From assembly GCA_903813345.2 (NCBI GenBank), contig CAIIXF020000004.1, positions 972,513 through 1,036,512 on the forward strand: a DNA stretch of 64,000 bases, written 5' to 3'. Both the position numbers and the translations under genes were made by a program. Below, one piece after another: positions 33,917 through 48,900 of the stretch. The notes under the pieces were generated by a model that worked only from the letters and a program-made list of their open reading frames with translations, searched no databases and was not told the origin of the DNA. This DNA is from Owenia fusiformis (taxonomy: Eukaryota > Annelida > Polychaeta > Sabellida > Oweniidae). The first letter of the stretch is position 1; each line of letters begins with the position of its first letter.

Positions 33917-36900
33917 ATGAGTGACAGAGGTAAGTGAGATTTGACAATATTTTTTCAAAATATATTTTCTCAGGAAAAGATTGTGGTTATCTTAAAATTG
34001 TTTATGTTTACTTAAGTTATATTTGGGAATGGAACTGTTTCTATATTGCAACAGAGATATGATTATCACAGTGCATCATTTGCACTTAATTTAGACAGAG
34101 ATAACATATCGAAACAGATTGCGATACAGAGTGTACCTTAAATTATACGCTGTGTTGATATATAATGGACGCCTGTTATGAAATCGAAATTGATGTTCAA
34201 CCATCCAATTTCTGATAACGTATTAATAAAGATGGTGTTATTCCAGCGCCAATATTCACCCTTGGTATACGCAGCTAACGAAAATTGACCGGTACGGGTC
34301 AAAAGCTGGACCGGTACGGGTTAACGGTTTTATTTGAATTTAAAACAGCCATAACTTGCTCAATATTGACTTCCTCGTGTCTAATTTGATATATATGATG
34401 CCTCCCGATGCTTTTAAGTACCCCAATTTTTTATAGATTTTTAAACGGACCAAAACTCTCTAAATGCGCATTTATGCTCTTTTCTCTCGAGAACGACTGT
34501 TTCATTTTCACGATAACTTTTATTTAGTACTTCTAACATATAAGATCTATTTTTCCCCATCAAGGTATGATGTAAATGACATGCTATTTACATCTTGTGA
34601 GTTTCAATGACGCGCGTTTGATTTTATAAAAAATGCCAAACTTTGTGACAAATAATTTTATCCTGCCTGCAGCGAGAAGACGGACCGGTTCGGGGCTATA
34701 GCATGAACATAATTTAGGAATCTTTATACATGTGTGCTATTGCCGTTAACCGGGTAACCGTTAACCCGTACCGGTCCAGCTTTTGACCCGTACCGGTCAA
34801 TTTTCGTTAGCTGCGTATACCAAGGGTGATATTGCTTCTTAAGCTTGGGCCCTCACATCATTGTGGCTATTATATATTTGGAGAATGAAACATATATCCA
34901 TTAAAAATCAGTAATGGTGTTCATATATCAGAAAAACGAAGCGTTATTCCTTAGACGATTTATGATAAAAAATGCTACCGACTTTTTCAATGTTGCTTCG
35001 GTCTCGTGTTCACTTTTATGAACAAAAATAAAAGTGGTATTCAAGTTCGCATTTTTTCATAATATTGTTTTCTCGATCTACATATTAAATTGCAAAACGA
35101 CAAATCGTTCTGTACAATAAAATTGAGTTCAATGAGGGTATAAGGCAGATGATCCTGTCTTGATCAACTTATAGCGAACATATAAGTGTTTAATATTTCT
35201 GCATCGGGACTACTATGTAACTATAAATCAATAGTACTGTAAAAGTGGAATGAAGATCTCGACTCCACTTTAAGAATATACTTCTGTAAAGTTCACATTT
35301 GCTCGAAGATAGCATCTAGTAATTTTCACTTTTGTCATTTTTGACATTTTAATCGATTGTATACCAAATAATTATTCCCTACCTACATGTACTGAGGTTG
35401 AAGGAACAAACCGCGTTGTATTTATCCGTTGTATTTATTTATACCGCTCCATAAATTTAAAAATACATTTTCATTCTAAGAAAATGTTCACTTTTCTTAT
35501 TAGAGTGTTGAAACATATGTTTAAATGATAAAACTTTAAATATAAAATATTACCACTAATTTCAAAAAAGCTGTTTTATATTGAAAAATATTTTTTTATA
35601 CTTTTTGAAAGATCAAATGTTAAATTATCTAGAACCTCAGTTGGTATGATATGCATCGGTTATGTGCTATTGGTTTTCGATACAGGATATACCCCTACGA
35701 AAATATGCATCCCTATTTCAAAACGAATACTTTGCAATGTATAACATTTGGATATAAGCACAACGCGTTACGCTAAAAGTGCGAACGCGTAAAAGACCGT
35801 CCGTCGAACTTGTGACGACAGCATTGCCCATACCACGGGATGTACGTTCGCGCTTGTTTCTTCCCGTGACCAGTCTAAAGGCAAGTAGACTACCTCGCTC
35901 GGTTTTGATATTTCTGTAATTTCAAATCTCTTGAAATGATTACGAAAACCAGGTATTCCTGATAGGAATTTCCAGGCAAAATTTTGCACAGGCGGTCAAT
36001 GTCCGTTAATCCCAGAATTCAATTGAGAACCAATCAGAATTCGAATATCATCACACTAGTCCCCACATTCCGAGGTTAATAATAACTTTAGAAAATGGAT
36101 CGTTTCTAATATTAACACTGTACCTTCTATGTTAAATAACGGTAGTTGTTTACAATTTCAAATTCTGATTTGACTTAGTTATTACGGTAACCTGGCCAGT
36201 CTTTGACCAACACTGGCAGTCCAGTTGTCTGCTCAGTTTTCGTGAATTGATTATATTTCTTAAAAATGGAAAATCAAGACGGAAATTTTAACAACAAGAT
36301 GGAACAAAACGCCTCTTATCCATGTTCTCAAAACACAAAATGTCTAACAAATTCAAATGCTTCGGACTGTGATTTAAAAAATAGGAACAATGCCGTTAAT
36401 GGAGTACACACAAGCGCAGAGGAAACTAAACTTCTATTCGTTGAGTCTTTGTATGAAATAATCGAAGATGTGAAGAATATGGATGTCGTCTCCTGGGACG
36501 ATATGTTCGCACTTATTAAAGGTATCAACTTAAGTTACTATTAGTGAGACTCTCAGAGCAATTGGTGTCTCAAACCAATATCCAATGTAATTGTGATCCA
36601 TTGTTCATGTATTGTTGTAACACTAAAAAGGCAAGGGCTTATTTGGTGAGAAATTTTGAGGGGTAAATTGAGTTGAAAAAAGTTTATACTTTTCAAAATG
36701 AACAATTACGACAAGTGTTTCGATAGTGATAATTATTTTGGGTGGTTGATAACCTCCATCGAACAATGCCGATGCCTTTTTCTTTGAATATGGGTCTTTA
36801 TCTTCATATTTGAAAATAGATGTTATATAAGGGTTATGCTCTAGGGTGTTTTGCATAAATCTTTGTTTATCCAATACCGAGGGTACATGTAATACAGATG

Positions 36901-39900
36901 TATTCTACACGTACTCAGTTTCTATCAGGTACCTTCTAAAGTTCCCATAAATTGAAATCTAAATATGAAATATTTGAATAGTGAAAACGTTTTGTGAGTG
37001 ATATTAAAAACTTTTTCACTGGTTTTTACTTTTTTATGGAGCAAGACTGGGGTGGATGCTGTAAATCTATAATCTAAATAGGTATGGGACGCATTTGGTT
37101 TTTAACTTTCCGAGTCAACTTATTTTCAAATATTTGGTCACTCTGATATGTTATTTATTGTATCATTTTGTATACAATCGATTTACATCAGTGGTAAGCT
37201 TTTAGAAAGCGCGTTTGAATTTTTATTGACAATGTTGTAATATAATGAAAACTTCTACATCTTTTATATTATACAGATTACAAATTGTTAACATATTCAA
37301 TATCAATATCATATACTTTTCTTGAAATCTTGAAAATGGAACTATTTGCCTTGCATATTTCATATATTTTACGAATGTGCACATTGGGTTTGTATCTTTT
37401 TATATAGAATAGGCAACATCCAAGTTATTCCTACTTCAAGACACCAATCGCCATTCATCACACTAAGCGACATAACGTAATCATCTTTTGGGTAACTAAA
37501 ACACATAATATGTCATTCATCAACTCAGAAATACACATTGGAAATATTTTGTTCTACTTTGTCACGACATTCTGTTCGCTATATTGATATTTTCTTATAC
37601 TTAACTGAGGGAATAGTACCATTATAAACATCTCTCCGTTCTCTTTATTAGCCTGCTGTCGTATCTTAATGCGTTCTTTGCCACTCTGTATTGACAGTAA
37701 CCCCCACGAGGGACCAGAAGTGAGAATATTTAATTTCTCGACGTCGCAACATGAAATAGCATATGCTTCAACTTGGTTTTGTATTTTGTCACTATCTTTT
37801 CTTGAAATTGATTAGGTCGGTAAGATATGCAACTTGATGTTTTTCTATTTAACAAAGTGGAGGGGGGTTGTCAAATATTGTATTGTATTGTATTGCATTT
37901 CATTGTATTGTATTTCCTCCAATACTGAAAAGAAAATGTTGTGGGACTTTATTGAAATATCACCAGTTTTCAATGTATTTAACAAGAGCCAATTCCATAA
38001 AAAAACTCAGTATAACAATTATTTCACTCGATTCCTAAATCAAACATAGACATATTAGATATGGTACATCAATTATACACATTCGATATGTTGGTTATTG
38101 ACCCTATTATGGCATGCATATTCCAGAGATTATTTTTGTGCCACATTTCACATTAAAAATGATTATTAGATTAGTTCTCATGGCTTTTGTCTCCCTTGTG
38201 AACCTTGTTGTTGATTATTACTACAGAGATTCTGTTATTACCACGGGGACTTTGTTATTACCATTGTTTCCTCATTTGAGCAAATGCATTGAATCCCTTG
38301 GAATCTCCCTCATAAATATTTCGCCAAGGTCTTGTTTTGAACAAGAAAAAAACGCAATGAAAAATGAAAATGCGATGAATAAAGACAACAGGCGTGTTGC
38401 CGACGCGATGTATCGTACAGAAATACTAATATATAGATATTTCATTCTCGATTTCGACAGATGTCGCGTGGAATTTAGAAGAAGTGGATAAAAGAATTGA
38501 GTGCGTTCTTAGGTTATAAATAAGACATTATTCCGGCATAAATTAGGGCGCCTAAATCTTCCAAAATTATCGAAATATAGATGGTTAAATACGATACTAA
38601 ACGGTACAGGCAAAGCGTGACGTTGCGATAAATGTGAATCATAAGTTGTTCCATAGACTGAACAAAAGCAATGAGCCTATAACGGTACATTAATCAAAAC
38701 CGCCAGACCCCTCCTTTATATTTACGTACTTATATATCTGGTCCATTAGCCCCGTTGCATGTTTCCTTTCCAGGCTTAATGAGACCTTTCGATTCATGGC
38801 CACGTCTTTAATGAGTTAAACCAAATGTGTAAACACACTTAAGTAATACGTAACTAGTATAAAACACACAGAAAATACATATAAAGTTAAATTGAAACTA
38901 GGAGATAAATTTTAGGCATCGCAAACATTTATTGAACGGAAAAACCACTCCCAAAACTCAGAAACTCTAATTACAATTAAAAAAATCAAAGCTAGACCGA
39001 AGTAATAAAAAGTATATACTTGTATAAATAGACGCTAGTAACAATTAAAGAAAAATCAAATGTGAAGATACTTGTAAGATGGATACTAAAGTATTTGAAA
39101 AAATATAGAACATTCAGTCATAATTGATGTGGGACAGGCGAAAATTAGTCGCAAACACCATAAGAAGGTCAACCTCAATTTGCAAAGCCATCATTAAAAG
39201 AGATGTCGGTGTTTATAGGTTTGACATACTCTCTAGTCTTCCTGTTGACGCATCCAATTAAGAATAGACAATGCCCACAATGCCGCCAGATAGATTGGGT
39301 AGCCCTTATATTGCTTTACAAAAAGGATCGATACATAATTCAATCAGAAGGCAACAGTAAATTTATAACCCAAAACAGCCTCCGCATTCCTTCAGAGACA
39401 CCCACAAAGTTGGCACATCTTGAGCCGCACTTTCGTATTTAGATCATCTCGGGAATTGACAGATTGGAATATGTAAAATCGGACAATTAAGGAAGCATTC
39501 CAAGAGAAATCAATCATATTGTAGAACAACTGGGTTAACGTGTATTTGAACGTCAAATTATAGCAATATCGAATTGGAAAAAATCATTAGTAGACCGCAG
39601 GAGTTTGTTAACAGTGTACGAATGGGCAATTGTTTGTTTGTTTGCACAATAACATAGAAGCATCGGATACATCGGAGGACATAATATTTGTACAAAAGTA
39701 TTCTCCAAATAAGGATTTAAATGTGTCGCTGACAGTGCCTCATTTACATATTATATGTTCAAAAACAAGCGTTCACTGAGAAATCAAAAAACAAGTGACA
39801 AATTAATTCAAGTTAAGCAAATTACTCAGTTGTTTTCCACGGAAAGGTTTGATTGAAATTGGAAAATACAAAAGCACTTAAATCTAAGAATGGAAAAAAT

Positions 39901-42900
39901 GAATAAAGTTGAAATATTAAATGCGCTACGTGAAACTAAGGATAACGTGCGTGACAAGTTTCGCACGCTGGGGGAATCGATCCACCAACACGTAGAACGT
40001 ACTGGAATCTTACACCATCTAAATATGGGCCGGGATCCTGACATGATAATACTCGACCAAGTAGATGGTAGGTTTTAAAACGTATTATGCAACATATACA
40101 TACTCTCAATCAGTTTTGCGGCCAAAGTCCCAATTTCACAGATGTTGAATTTCTTTACTCAGTTACAAAATGTCGGTATTTTGAATTTGATAATTTTGTT
40201 AAAATTGACAAAAACACGTGTTTTCAAAAAGGGAATTTTGGTTGTCAAACTGTTGAAGAGCTGTCGTTGATTTCATTGGATAAAATTAATCTAGGCTGTC
40301 AACAAGAACAAAATGGCAGCCTCATTGTTACAAACTGTTCAAACTGTAAACCAATTAGCCCAGAATTCACAGATGGACCAATCTCTATGTAAAGATACAT
40401 GCAAGGTTCATGCATGCATTCTGGGTAATTTCCCCCTCATGCATAGTTAAGAATGCCACTTCTGATTGCTCGTACATGAAAGAAGTGAAAGTATGTCGTC
40501 ATAATCAAAGATCACCTAAGAAATCTTAAAAAGCCGTAGTCCAAGTGATTTCTAAAATTCAAATCATGGTCCAATTCATAGAAACTCTGAGACTGACAAG
40601 TGTTTGATCAGAGTGATTGATGAAAAATATTTGAATATAATTTGATTGATGTCTGAATATCACCAATATCAATCATGGAATATAATTATCTTGTCAACAC
40701 ATCCGTTGACCGACATGATTGAATCGGGGGAGTTGTACTTACACATGTGTATCTTTTTTATATATCGAACCTCGTCGAAAGCTCCCTGGATACACAACAT
40801 TCCCGCTCGTTATGTACGGACCCATTGCGGTAACAAAATGCCGGTGTGAAAGAAATGATGGTCCTCCGGGATTATGGTAACCCTCCTTAACGGCCCTTAC
40901 TGGCCCTGATTACGTATAAGATAATGAGGGAAAGAGTTGTATTGAGGTCACCATATAAATCAATGGAGAGTAGGACCATAATTTGATAGGACCTCCTACC
41001 CTTTTACACCGGGACCTTGAAGGAACGATTTTTCTTTTTTCCTTATCTCACTGTGAACACCTTATTGGTCTTAAACACATTTAAGAAATCGAAACGTGAA
41101 CATCTGCTAGTCCAAAAGCTCTAAGCCGATGTAAAAGGGTAGGTGGTCCTATCAAATTATGGTCCTACTTTCCATTGATTTATATGGTGACCTAAATACA
41201 ACCCTTCCCTTATTATCGTATCCACAATCCGGGCCAGTAAGGGCCTTTAAGAAAGGGGACCATAATCCTCAGGGGACCATGATTTCTTTCACACCGGTAT
41301 TAGAGGTGTTCGGATTATACCTGTTTTACTGCACATCTGTATTTCAAATCTCAGTTCGATCGAAATTTAAAGTGATAACTATGACCAGTAATGTGCAACA
41401 TACACGAAAATTAAAGATTTCGTTTTTGGAATTAGGATATGGAATTGAGGATCAGTAATTGAAATCTTTGGTAACAGTCAGGTAAAAATTGAAAATCTAA
41501 TTTGAAATTTAAAAGGGGATTTACTACCCAAGGTTTATAGTACAGTGTAGTTCTAGACGAAACTGTCTTCAAAGAAGCTCAGTCAAACGAATGTAATGGG
41601 AACGGATTTCCTACTCAGTTTCTGCAAATTGAGAATAAATACCCCTGGGGCAATTGAACTGTGTTACTTTCGCCAAACTGAACGAAATGACTCAGCCATC
41701 TATAATATCGTTTTTAACTAAATGCATATGTCAAGAATGGTACCTAAAAGTATCAATCTAGAGTAGTGTACGGTCACAAACGATTGGATATTCGTATAGT
41801 GGGATACATTTTGATTTGCTTGATTAAAATGAAATACTTTGGCAATAGATTCATTCGATATCCTTTATTTCAATCAAAATTGCATCCAAATTGTAATGAG
41901 CTAGATTAAGACCAATGTGCAACACCAAAAATTAATTTAAAATGTCGATATATAGTTCATAATATAAGTGGAATAATATCCCAGAAAGTCTATAACAAAA
42001 AATAAAATGCAGTAAATGCCTTTCCGATAAGATTGCATGAGGAACACCGGAAAATCGGACACTCCAATTAACATTTAAAGAAATGTGTAGGCACGTTCAG
42101 TGTGATTATCAATCGCAGAATTATAGCATACGTCATGGCTACGGTATCTTCCATAATGCACTGCTTCCTCTATAAGTATCGATTATCTCCGAAAATGTCC
42201 ATAAAAGTAAAAGTTATTCGATTATTGGGTAATTAGACTCGTGTTACTATCGCGTATAGGTCCAGTTGTTCGGCAAAACCAATTACTCGGAAATTGTGGC
42301 CACCGTTGGGTAATAATTGCTAGAAGATATGTAAACAATGTTGAATAATTAAAGGTCAAAATATTAAGGACCACCTAATGGATGGTTGGCTAAATGGATC
42401 AACATGACCGACAGGAACGCGTTCGATGCAGTTTTCGTATTTTTTATGTTCAGCTCATCATCAACTTCTAAGAAGCATTCGCGAATCCAATTGTCGGCAG
42501 CTGTATTAACCGACTATTTTACCCTCAATTATTCCATTTGTGTTTAAATGCTATAATACCATAGTTTAAACCGACAGCCGGCGTTTGAATTCGCGAATGT
42601 AATCTTAGTTATTCGTTATTTTTCTTTTTTTCTTATTCTAAATATAGCTAGTGGTCCTTGATAAATCAGTCATATAATTACATTACCCCATCACAGAAGA
42701 AGTAAGTACCTCCCATAATACTATCATATTCTTTCGTATTAGGGATTCCCCTTAGCCATCCTATATGGTCATACAAGCCTTATATGGATCTATCACATGG
42801 GTACCACGTGATCGAATACGAAGGCTCAATTTTGGGAGATCTCCCCCATCACGTTATGCTGTTTGTAGTCAGCCTGGCTTTTAAGAAAATATGCCAATCA

Positions 42901-45900
42901 ATTGTGTATAGCTTTATGAAAATTTTAAATTATGAATGAGTTTGGTTGGCTGGCTCATCACGCAATGTCGCCTTATCTTGGTGTAATTACAGCGTGTGAG
43001 CAGATGTTTGCTAGAGACATTGGTTCAACGATGTACAGGGTGTGCCAAAATTGAACATCGTCTTATTTTAGTGTAATTACAGCGTGTGGGTAGATTTTTG
43101 CTAGCGACATTGGTTCGACGATATACAGGGTGTGCCAAAATTAGACATCGTCTTATCTTTTTGTAATTACTACATTCGAGCAGATATTTGTTTGAGACAT
43201 TGGTTCACCGATGTACAGGATGTGCAAAAATTGAACCTCATCTTATCTTAGTTCAATTACTGCATTCGGGTAGATGTTTGCTTGAGGCATTGGTTCCAAA
43301 ATGTCCAGGGTGTGCAAAAATTGAGCCTCGCCTAATATCAGTGCAATTACTGCACTCGAGCAGATGTTTGCGTGAGACATTGAATGATTTCGTCATTTCA
43401 ATTTTAACTACTACAGTGGACCACCGACTCAGATCAGAGATTTCATTCTTAAAAATGCGAAATATATAAAATTAGATAAGTAAAACCTTACTTTCGGGCA
43501 ACCCTGTATTAAATTTGTTAATTTGACTGGGATTGTGCTGTACAATTGTTACTCAGTTTCGTCTTTTTAGTCGATGCATTTTGCGTTTCGTCCGGTGTCT
43601 TATCTCGGGGTATTAAATGTATTATTAAATCCTGTCAAAATCACCAAAAACATGATATCAATACGTCCAATAAGCTAATACGTCTATCATGCACTACATA
43701 TGCCATGATCAATTTCTTCTTCATATCCGGGATATTGAAGACCGAGTCCAGGTTCCTAATTCCCGGGGATTAAAGATATATCGTCATAAAACCTTATCCC
43801 TAGGTATTAAACAAGTCAGTTGGTAAACCCGAAGGCTTATGGTTTCAATGATAAGGCGTAAAGCAGAAATTAACTTTATTGTCGAGATGCCTAGCATATT
43901 TCATGACAGAACACAACCTAGATTGATCAAACCTGGCTTACAAGATCAGTGAAGTTCTTGAATTGAACTGAAAGCAAACCTATTGTGACCGATTAAACTA
44001 AAACCCACGGATCCCTTTGGAACTCACATCAACGTTAATATTTATTTTTCATCCAATTCAGTACTGTGGAATGACGATAAGAAGGGATACAGGGACTACA
44101 ACCCCCTCAATATATTTGATAATTGGAAGGCCACAGATTTTGGATCTTTGCTTTTTTCCTCGTTTAGAATACACGTACGCCTGTTTGAGTGGTGATTGAT
44201 CAAAACCGCCTAAGAAAACTTTTTGAGCACATATTGAAATTCAAAACGGATTTTACCCGTTTCCAAACTTTTGATGGGGAGTGTTCAAAGCTGAATGTCA
44301 CTCGTTACAAGTTCAGACGTGCATCAACATTCTCATTCTGGAGCTTTTGTCATCGACAATTCGAAGGAAGAATTGAACATTTGACTCGTAGCTAGTAAAG
44401 CATAGCAAACAACTAAACCCTCCTCTAGAGTAACATTTCCTTGAATCCTTTTGAATGTCTCACATATATTCATATATTCAAAGGAGTTTTGAATTTCCAA
44501 TTATTGGAATATTCACTAATAATATTTCTCGAAACACCACATTGCAATTATTCCAAAATGTAAGAAAATATCTGATATATCGTGACAAAGTCAGGCGTCG
44601 ATAACCGGTCTATTTTCTGAGGCTATATTGTAATTCTGTAACTTCTTTGAAACCCTCGAGTTTATCCTAAACACTATTGATTTCTGCCTAATCAAGGCCC
44701 TTAGAGAACTAAAGGAGTAAGACTTAGTATCTATTATATCGTGAATACGTTAATCTCGCGGGACTATGCTACTCTCGCGGGATTACCCATGTGTAAAAAT
44801 GTCGTTTGCGCATGACTTTTCATTCACATGCGCAATTAAATTTCGATGAAATAAATGCTTTTTGGCATTTTTAAAGAATTCGGAGTATTTACGACATGAT
44901 TGTTGTTTTATATGCCATTGATCACATTCCATACAGACTATAATTGTAAAACACGATTATTGATATTTCCAACAATGTGGAACCCTAAAGAAACATATGC
45001 CACTTTTTCAAATTGATTTTCCCTCTAAAGAAATAACTGTATAAATGGGTAAATTATGAAGGTACTCCAAATATGAAATTCCTGGTTAATACGTTACATA
45101 ATGGGACAATAACAGGTAATGTGACGTTCTTAATGTTCCTGACCAGAAAGCCTGGTATTCCCAAATCGGTCTGGACGAATCTCTAAAGAGACAATTCTGA
45201 CGTTTAATCATTAAATGTTCGCCTCTCGTGTCATTCAAATGCATCTACTAATGACATTTTCTTGCTTTAATTTATCCTTAACGAATTCCTATTTAGCATT
45301 TCTATATGATGCGGAATTTAGATAATACTCCTGGGCATTTTCCTCCTTCCGGTTTTGCACAATATTCTCTCTAACAGATTCTTGATAATGATATTTTACA
45401 AACGGGTAACTTTGTACATGTTTACATCAAATTCTTTATAAATGGATTGATATTGGCATACTCGGAAATAATGACGGTTTACGGAAACTGTACTGTAAAT
45501 TGAACTGGGCGAAATTCGATTTTTATTATTTTAAATGGGGTTTTGATCTTTACATACATTTGATTCCATAAGGCAAATCGGTGAACTATATTAAAAGCTA
45601 ATGGCACCTTCAGATTTATTCTTTCTCGAAGCAAAAACACAATTCATAGAGGAATTGTATTTATTTGATGAGCTAAATGTATTTTAGATAGTGATTGGAA
45701 AATTCGAACATGACTCTATTCACACCTTCTTGAAACTGTGAACAAATTCAAAATTTAACCAGGGTTATATTAACGACCAATACCCCTGGTAATACGGGTA
45801 GTGTGAGATGTCATGACAGCGGCCCGTAGTAATGGCGGACCATAATGAATATTTGAAACATTTTGGTGAGTTTTCATGTTCGAGTCGAAATATAGACCTT

Positions 45901-48900
45901 AGAGCAAGTGTAATATCCTCGAATACACCCCTTAGGGTTCGAACCCCTCACTCCCTTCGCTCGGGGTACAAAAACGTCTGTGCCTAGTCCTGCGGGGTGT
46001 ATTCTACAATATTACCCCAGCTCGTCGGTCTTAATTCTTAATTATTTAATGCCATTCGATTTCTTGACCTATGGAGATGCCAATATTCAGCTGTTCCAAA
46101 TGCACTTAGCTTCCGGTTAACAATTTAAGTAACAGGAAATGACGTCAACGAAAATGAACATAGCCTGACAGGGCAACTGTAGAGACATAAACGACCAAGA
46201 CAGTTTTTCGATACAATTCTGGAACACAAATTAGATTTAAAGTAGACTATCTCATTGCCTGAGATGTGAAGTTCAGAATTAAGTGATTTTTAAGTCGAAT
46301 TTTTCTAACAGAACCTAGAAGATCCGTACTCTCAAAACGGGGATAGCACCGAGTTCCGCAGCCGATTATGTTTATATGTCGAATATATTTCATAGAACAA
46401 CCAATCCAATTCCTTGATGGACTAGGGTTAAATCTTCGGCCATCTTACTCTGCTGTATTTAAGTCGCTTTCCCCTCTAAACCGAACGTGTTTATTACATT
46501 GATAATGTCTCTAATATAATATGCTACCCAGTTACCTAGGTTAAAACTGAAACTAAATTTCACGTAAGTCTTGGGTTAAAGCAAAACAAATCCCCATCTC
46601 GGAACAATAGATGCATTGAAAATCTGAATTACTGAGTGTCATAATAGAACTTAAAATGAAAAATATCATAAATCAAATAGAAATGTAAATTATAACGCTA
46701 GCATATGCCTAATGTTGAAAAATAACAAGGCATAATGGCTCCAGAGGGTAGCTTGTACCTATTTCATACAGGCACATTCGACCTTATTATTTATTCATAA
46801 TGAAAATAGCTGTTATAAGGTCAATGTTTGAATAAATTTAAGGGAGTACCCCTTTTATACAGTCCTATTTTGCCGTAATTGTTGAATTATTGAATTGGAA
46901 ACCAACCATCGAGAGGATATTGTCTTAATAAATATACGAGGGGGTAGTCTAGTTGAGTATATTTCTAAGGAATATGCAAACATTATTACTTCAGCACCAA
47001 ATCGAACCTAATCACAGGCTGGTATCGAAAGATTTGTCCGCTGTGACGGAGCATGCTATTTTTCATAAAAACACTAAGAATGCTTCACGATTTATTTTTT
47101 AACTCATATGTTTCGTTATATCAAAGATAATTACTTACTCCATGCAATGGATATATCATTTGCGTGTAACCTTCACTTCTGTTTGAAGTACAATAACGCT
47201 AGGAGTAAAATCTATTAAAAAAGGCGCCAGAGTATCAAACTCTAAAATGTACCATTTCTTTTTTAACTTTTTAATGGCATGATATAGTGACACGATAATA
47301 TTTACATATGTTTAAAGCATAACTCTGAATGTATTAATGAGATATTAATGCATTGGGTCTTTTTAATTTTTTAATAAAAAATAATACTAATATTTTTTGT
47401 CCGCTGTGACGGAGCATTTTCACAGTTCACATTTGCAACTGCTCCGTCACAGCGGACAAAAAAATTAAACATTATTTTTTATAAAAGAATTTAAAAGACC
47501 AAATACATCAACATCTCGTTTATACCTTCATAGTTATGCTAAGACCATGTGTAAATATTATCGTGTCACTATATCGTGCCATTAGAAAGTTAAACAAGAA
47601 ATGGTACATTTTGAAGTATGATACTCCGGCGCCATTTTCAATAGCTTTTCTTCCCAGCGTAATTGGACTTCAAACAGAAGTGAAAGTTACCCGCAAATGA
47701 TATATCCATTGCATGGAGTAAGTAATTTTGTATGGTATAACGAAACATATGAGTTAAAAAATAAATCGTGAAGTATTCTTAGTGTTTTTATGAAAAATAG
47801 CATGCTCCGTCACAGCGGACAAATATTTCGATACCAGCCTGTGCTAATACACACATACAATGCATAATTCTAGAAATGTACACAGACAGAGTTATACAAT
47901 GAGCAGTAATCTTATAACATGTTTTCAATTAGGAGAGAAGTCGTTGAGATGTAAATATATTTCAAGATATCGAACCAACTGAATGTAGTGCTAAGGAGAG
48001 CTGGTTCATCAATATGATAAGATTCTTTATCACATTAGTCGCAAGTTAACAATTTACGGATCTACACCTTCGAGATAAGACACTTTTTATAATTATGTAC
48101 AGTACAGCCAATGCGAAAATAAATCACGCACACGTATTAGTTAAAAATAGTTAGAAAAAGAACATTAAAAAGAACAGGTGTTCACCAAAACACGACCCCC
48201 CCCCCCTCCTAAAACTATGATTTGATATCCATAGGAACAAGATCAAGATCAGAATGCATAAACTTTCAATCCCAAACCAATCGATTATAATCACAAGTGA
48301 GTTTGCATTCCCCCCCCCCACTCAAACTTGATATACAAGCAAAAACTTTCAATAATAAGCAAATATTTCATTCTATGGAGGGCAATACCTGTTCTTATTA
48401 TATCACTATCTAGCTAGCGACAGTATGATTGGTCAAAACCGGGTCACATGTCGTGGGATATCTGGCGATATTCAATGGCAATGCTAATCAGATAAGACAA
48501 CCGTGAGATATCTAGCGATATCCCACGCTCCCGGGAATTTTCAAAGAATTTGTTTTCGTTCAGTGTAAATAATTTAGTTCAGTGTAAGTCAAAATGGCAG
48601 ACGAACCGAGTAGATTCAATGTATTTCAATGTTATATGACTTAATAATATTAGGGATGTTTAGCTAGACAGTGATATAATAAAACAAATAGTTCACTCTA
48701 TTTTCGGTGAATACCTGTAGCACTTTCACAAGGTGATATTCCACTTGCCCTTCGGGCTTCGTGGAATATCACTTGTAAAAGATGTGACTTCCGTTGAATA
48801 TTAAGCAATTCAAAAACTTTCAATAATAAGCAAATATTTCATTGAGGGAAATACCTGTTCATCTTTCAATGATGTTTGCAGTATGTATTACCCGCATGTC

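Noticed and set aside
38114-38491. 125-residue plus-strand ORF with a hydrophobic start
   Set aside because: Composition looks random after the start and no family motif or splice site supports it.
40087-40392. 101-residue Cys-containing ORF just after the 39.9-kb exon
   Set aside because: It begins after an in-frame stop, lacks an acceptor and shows no recognisable domain.
43188-43469. ORF with 30-residue Cys-rich repeats
   Set aside because: It is the 90-bp minisatellite; neighbouring units contain stops in the same frame.
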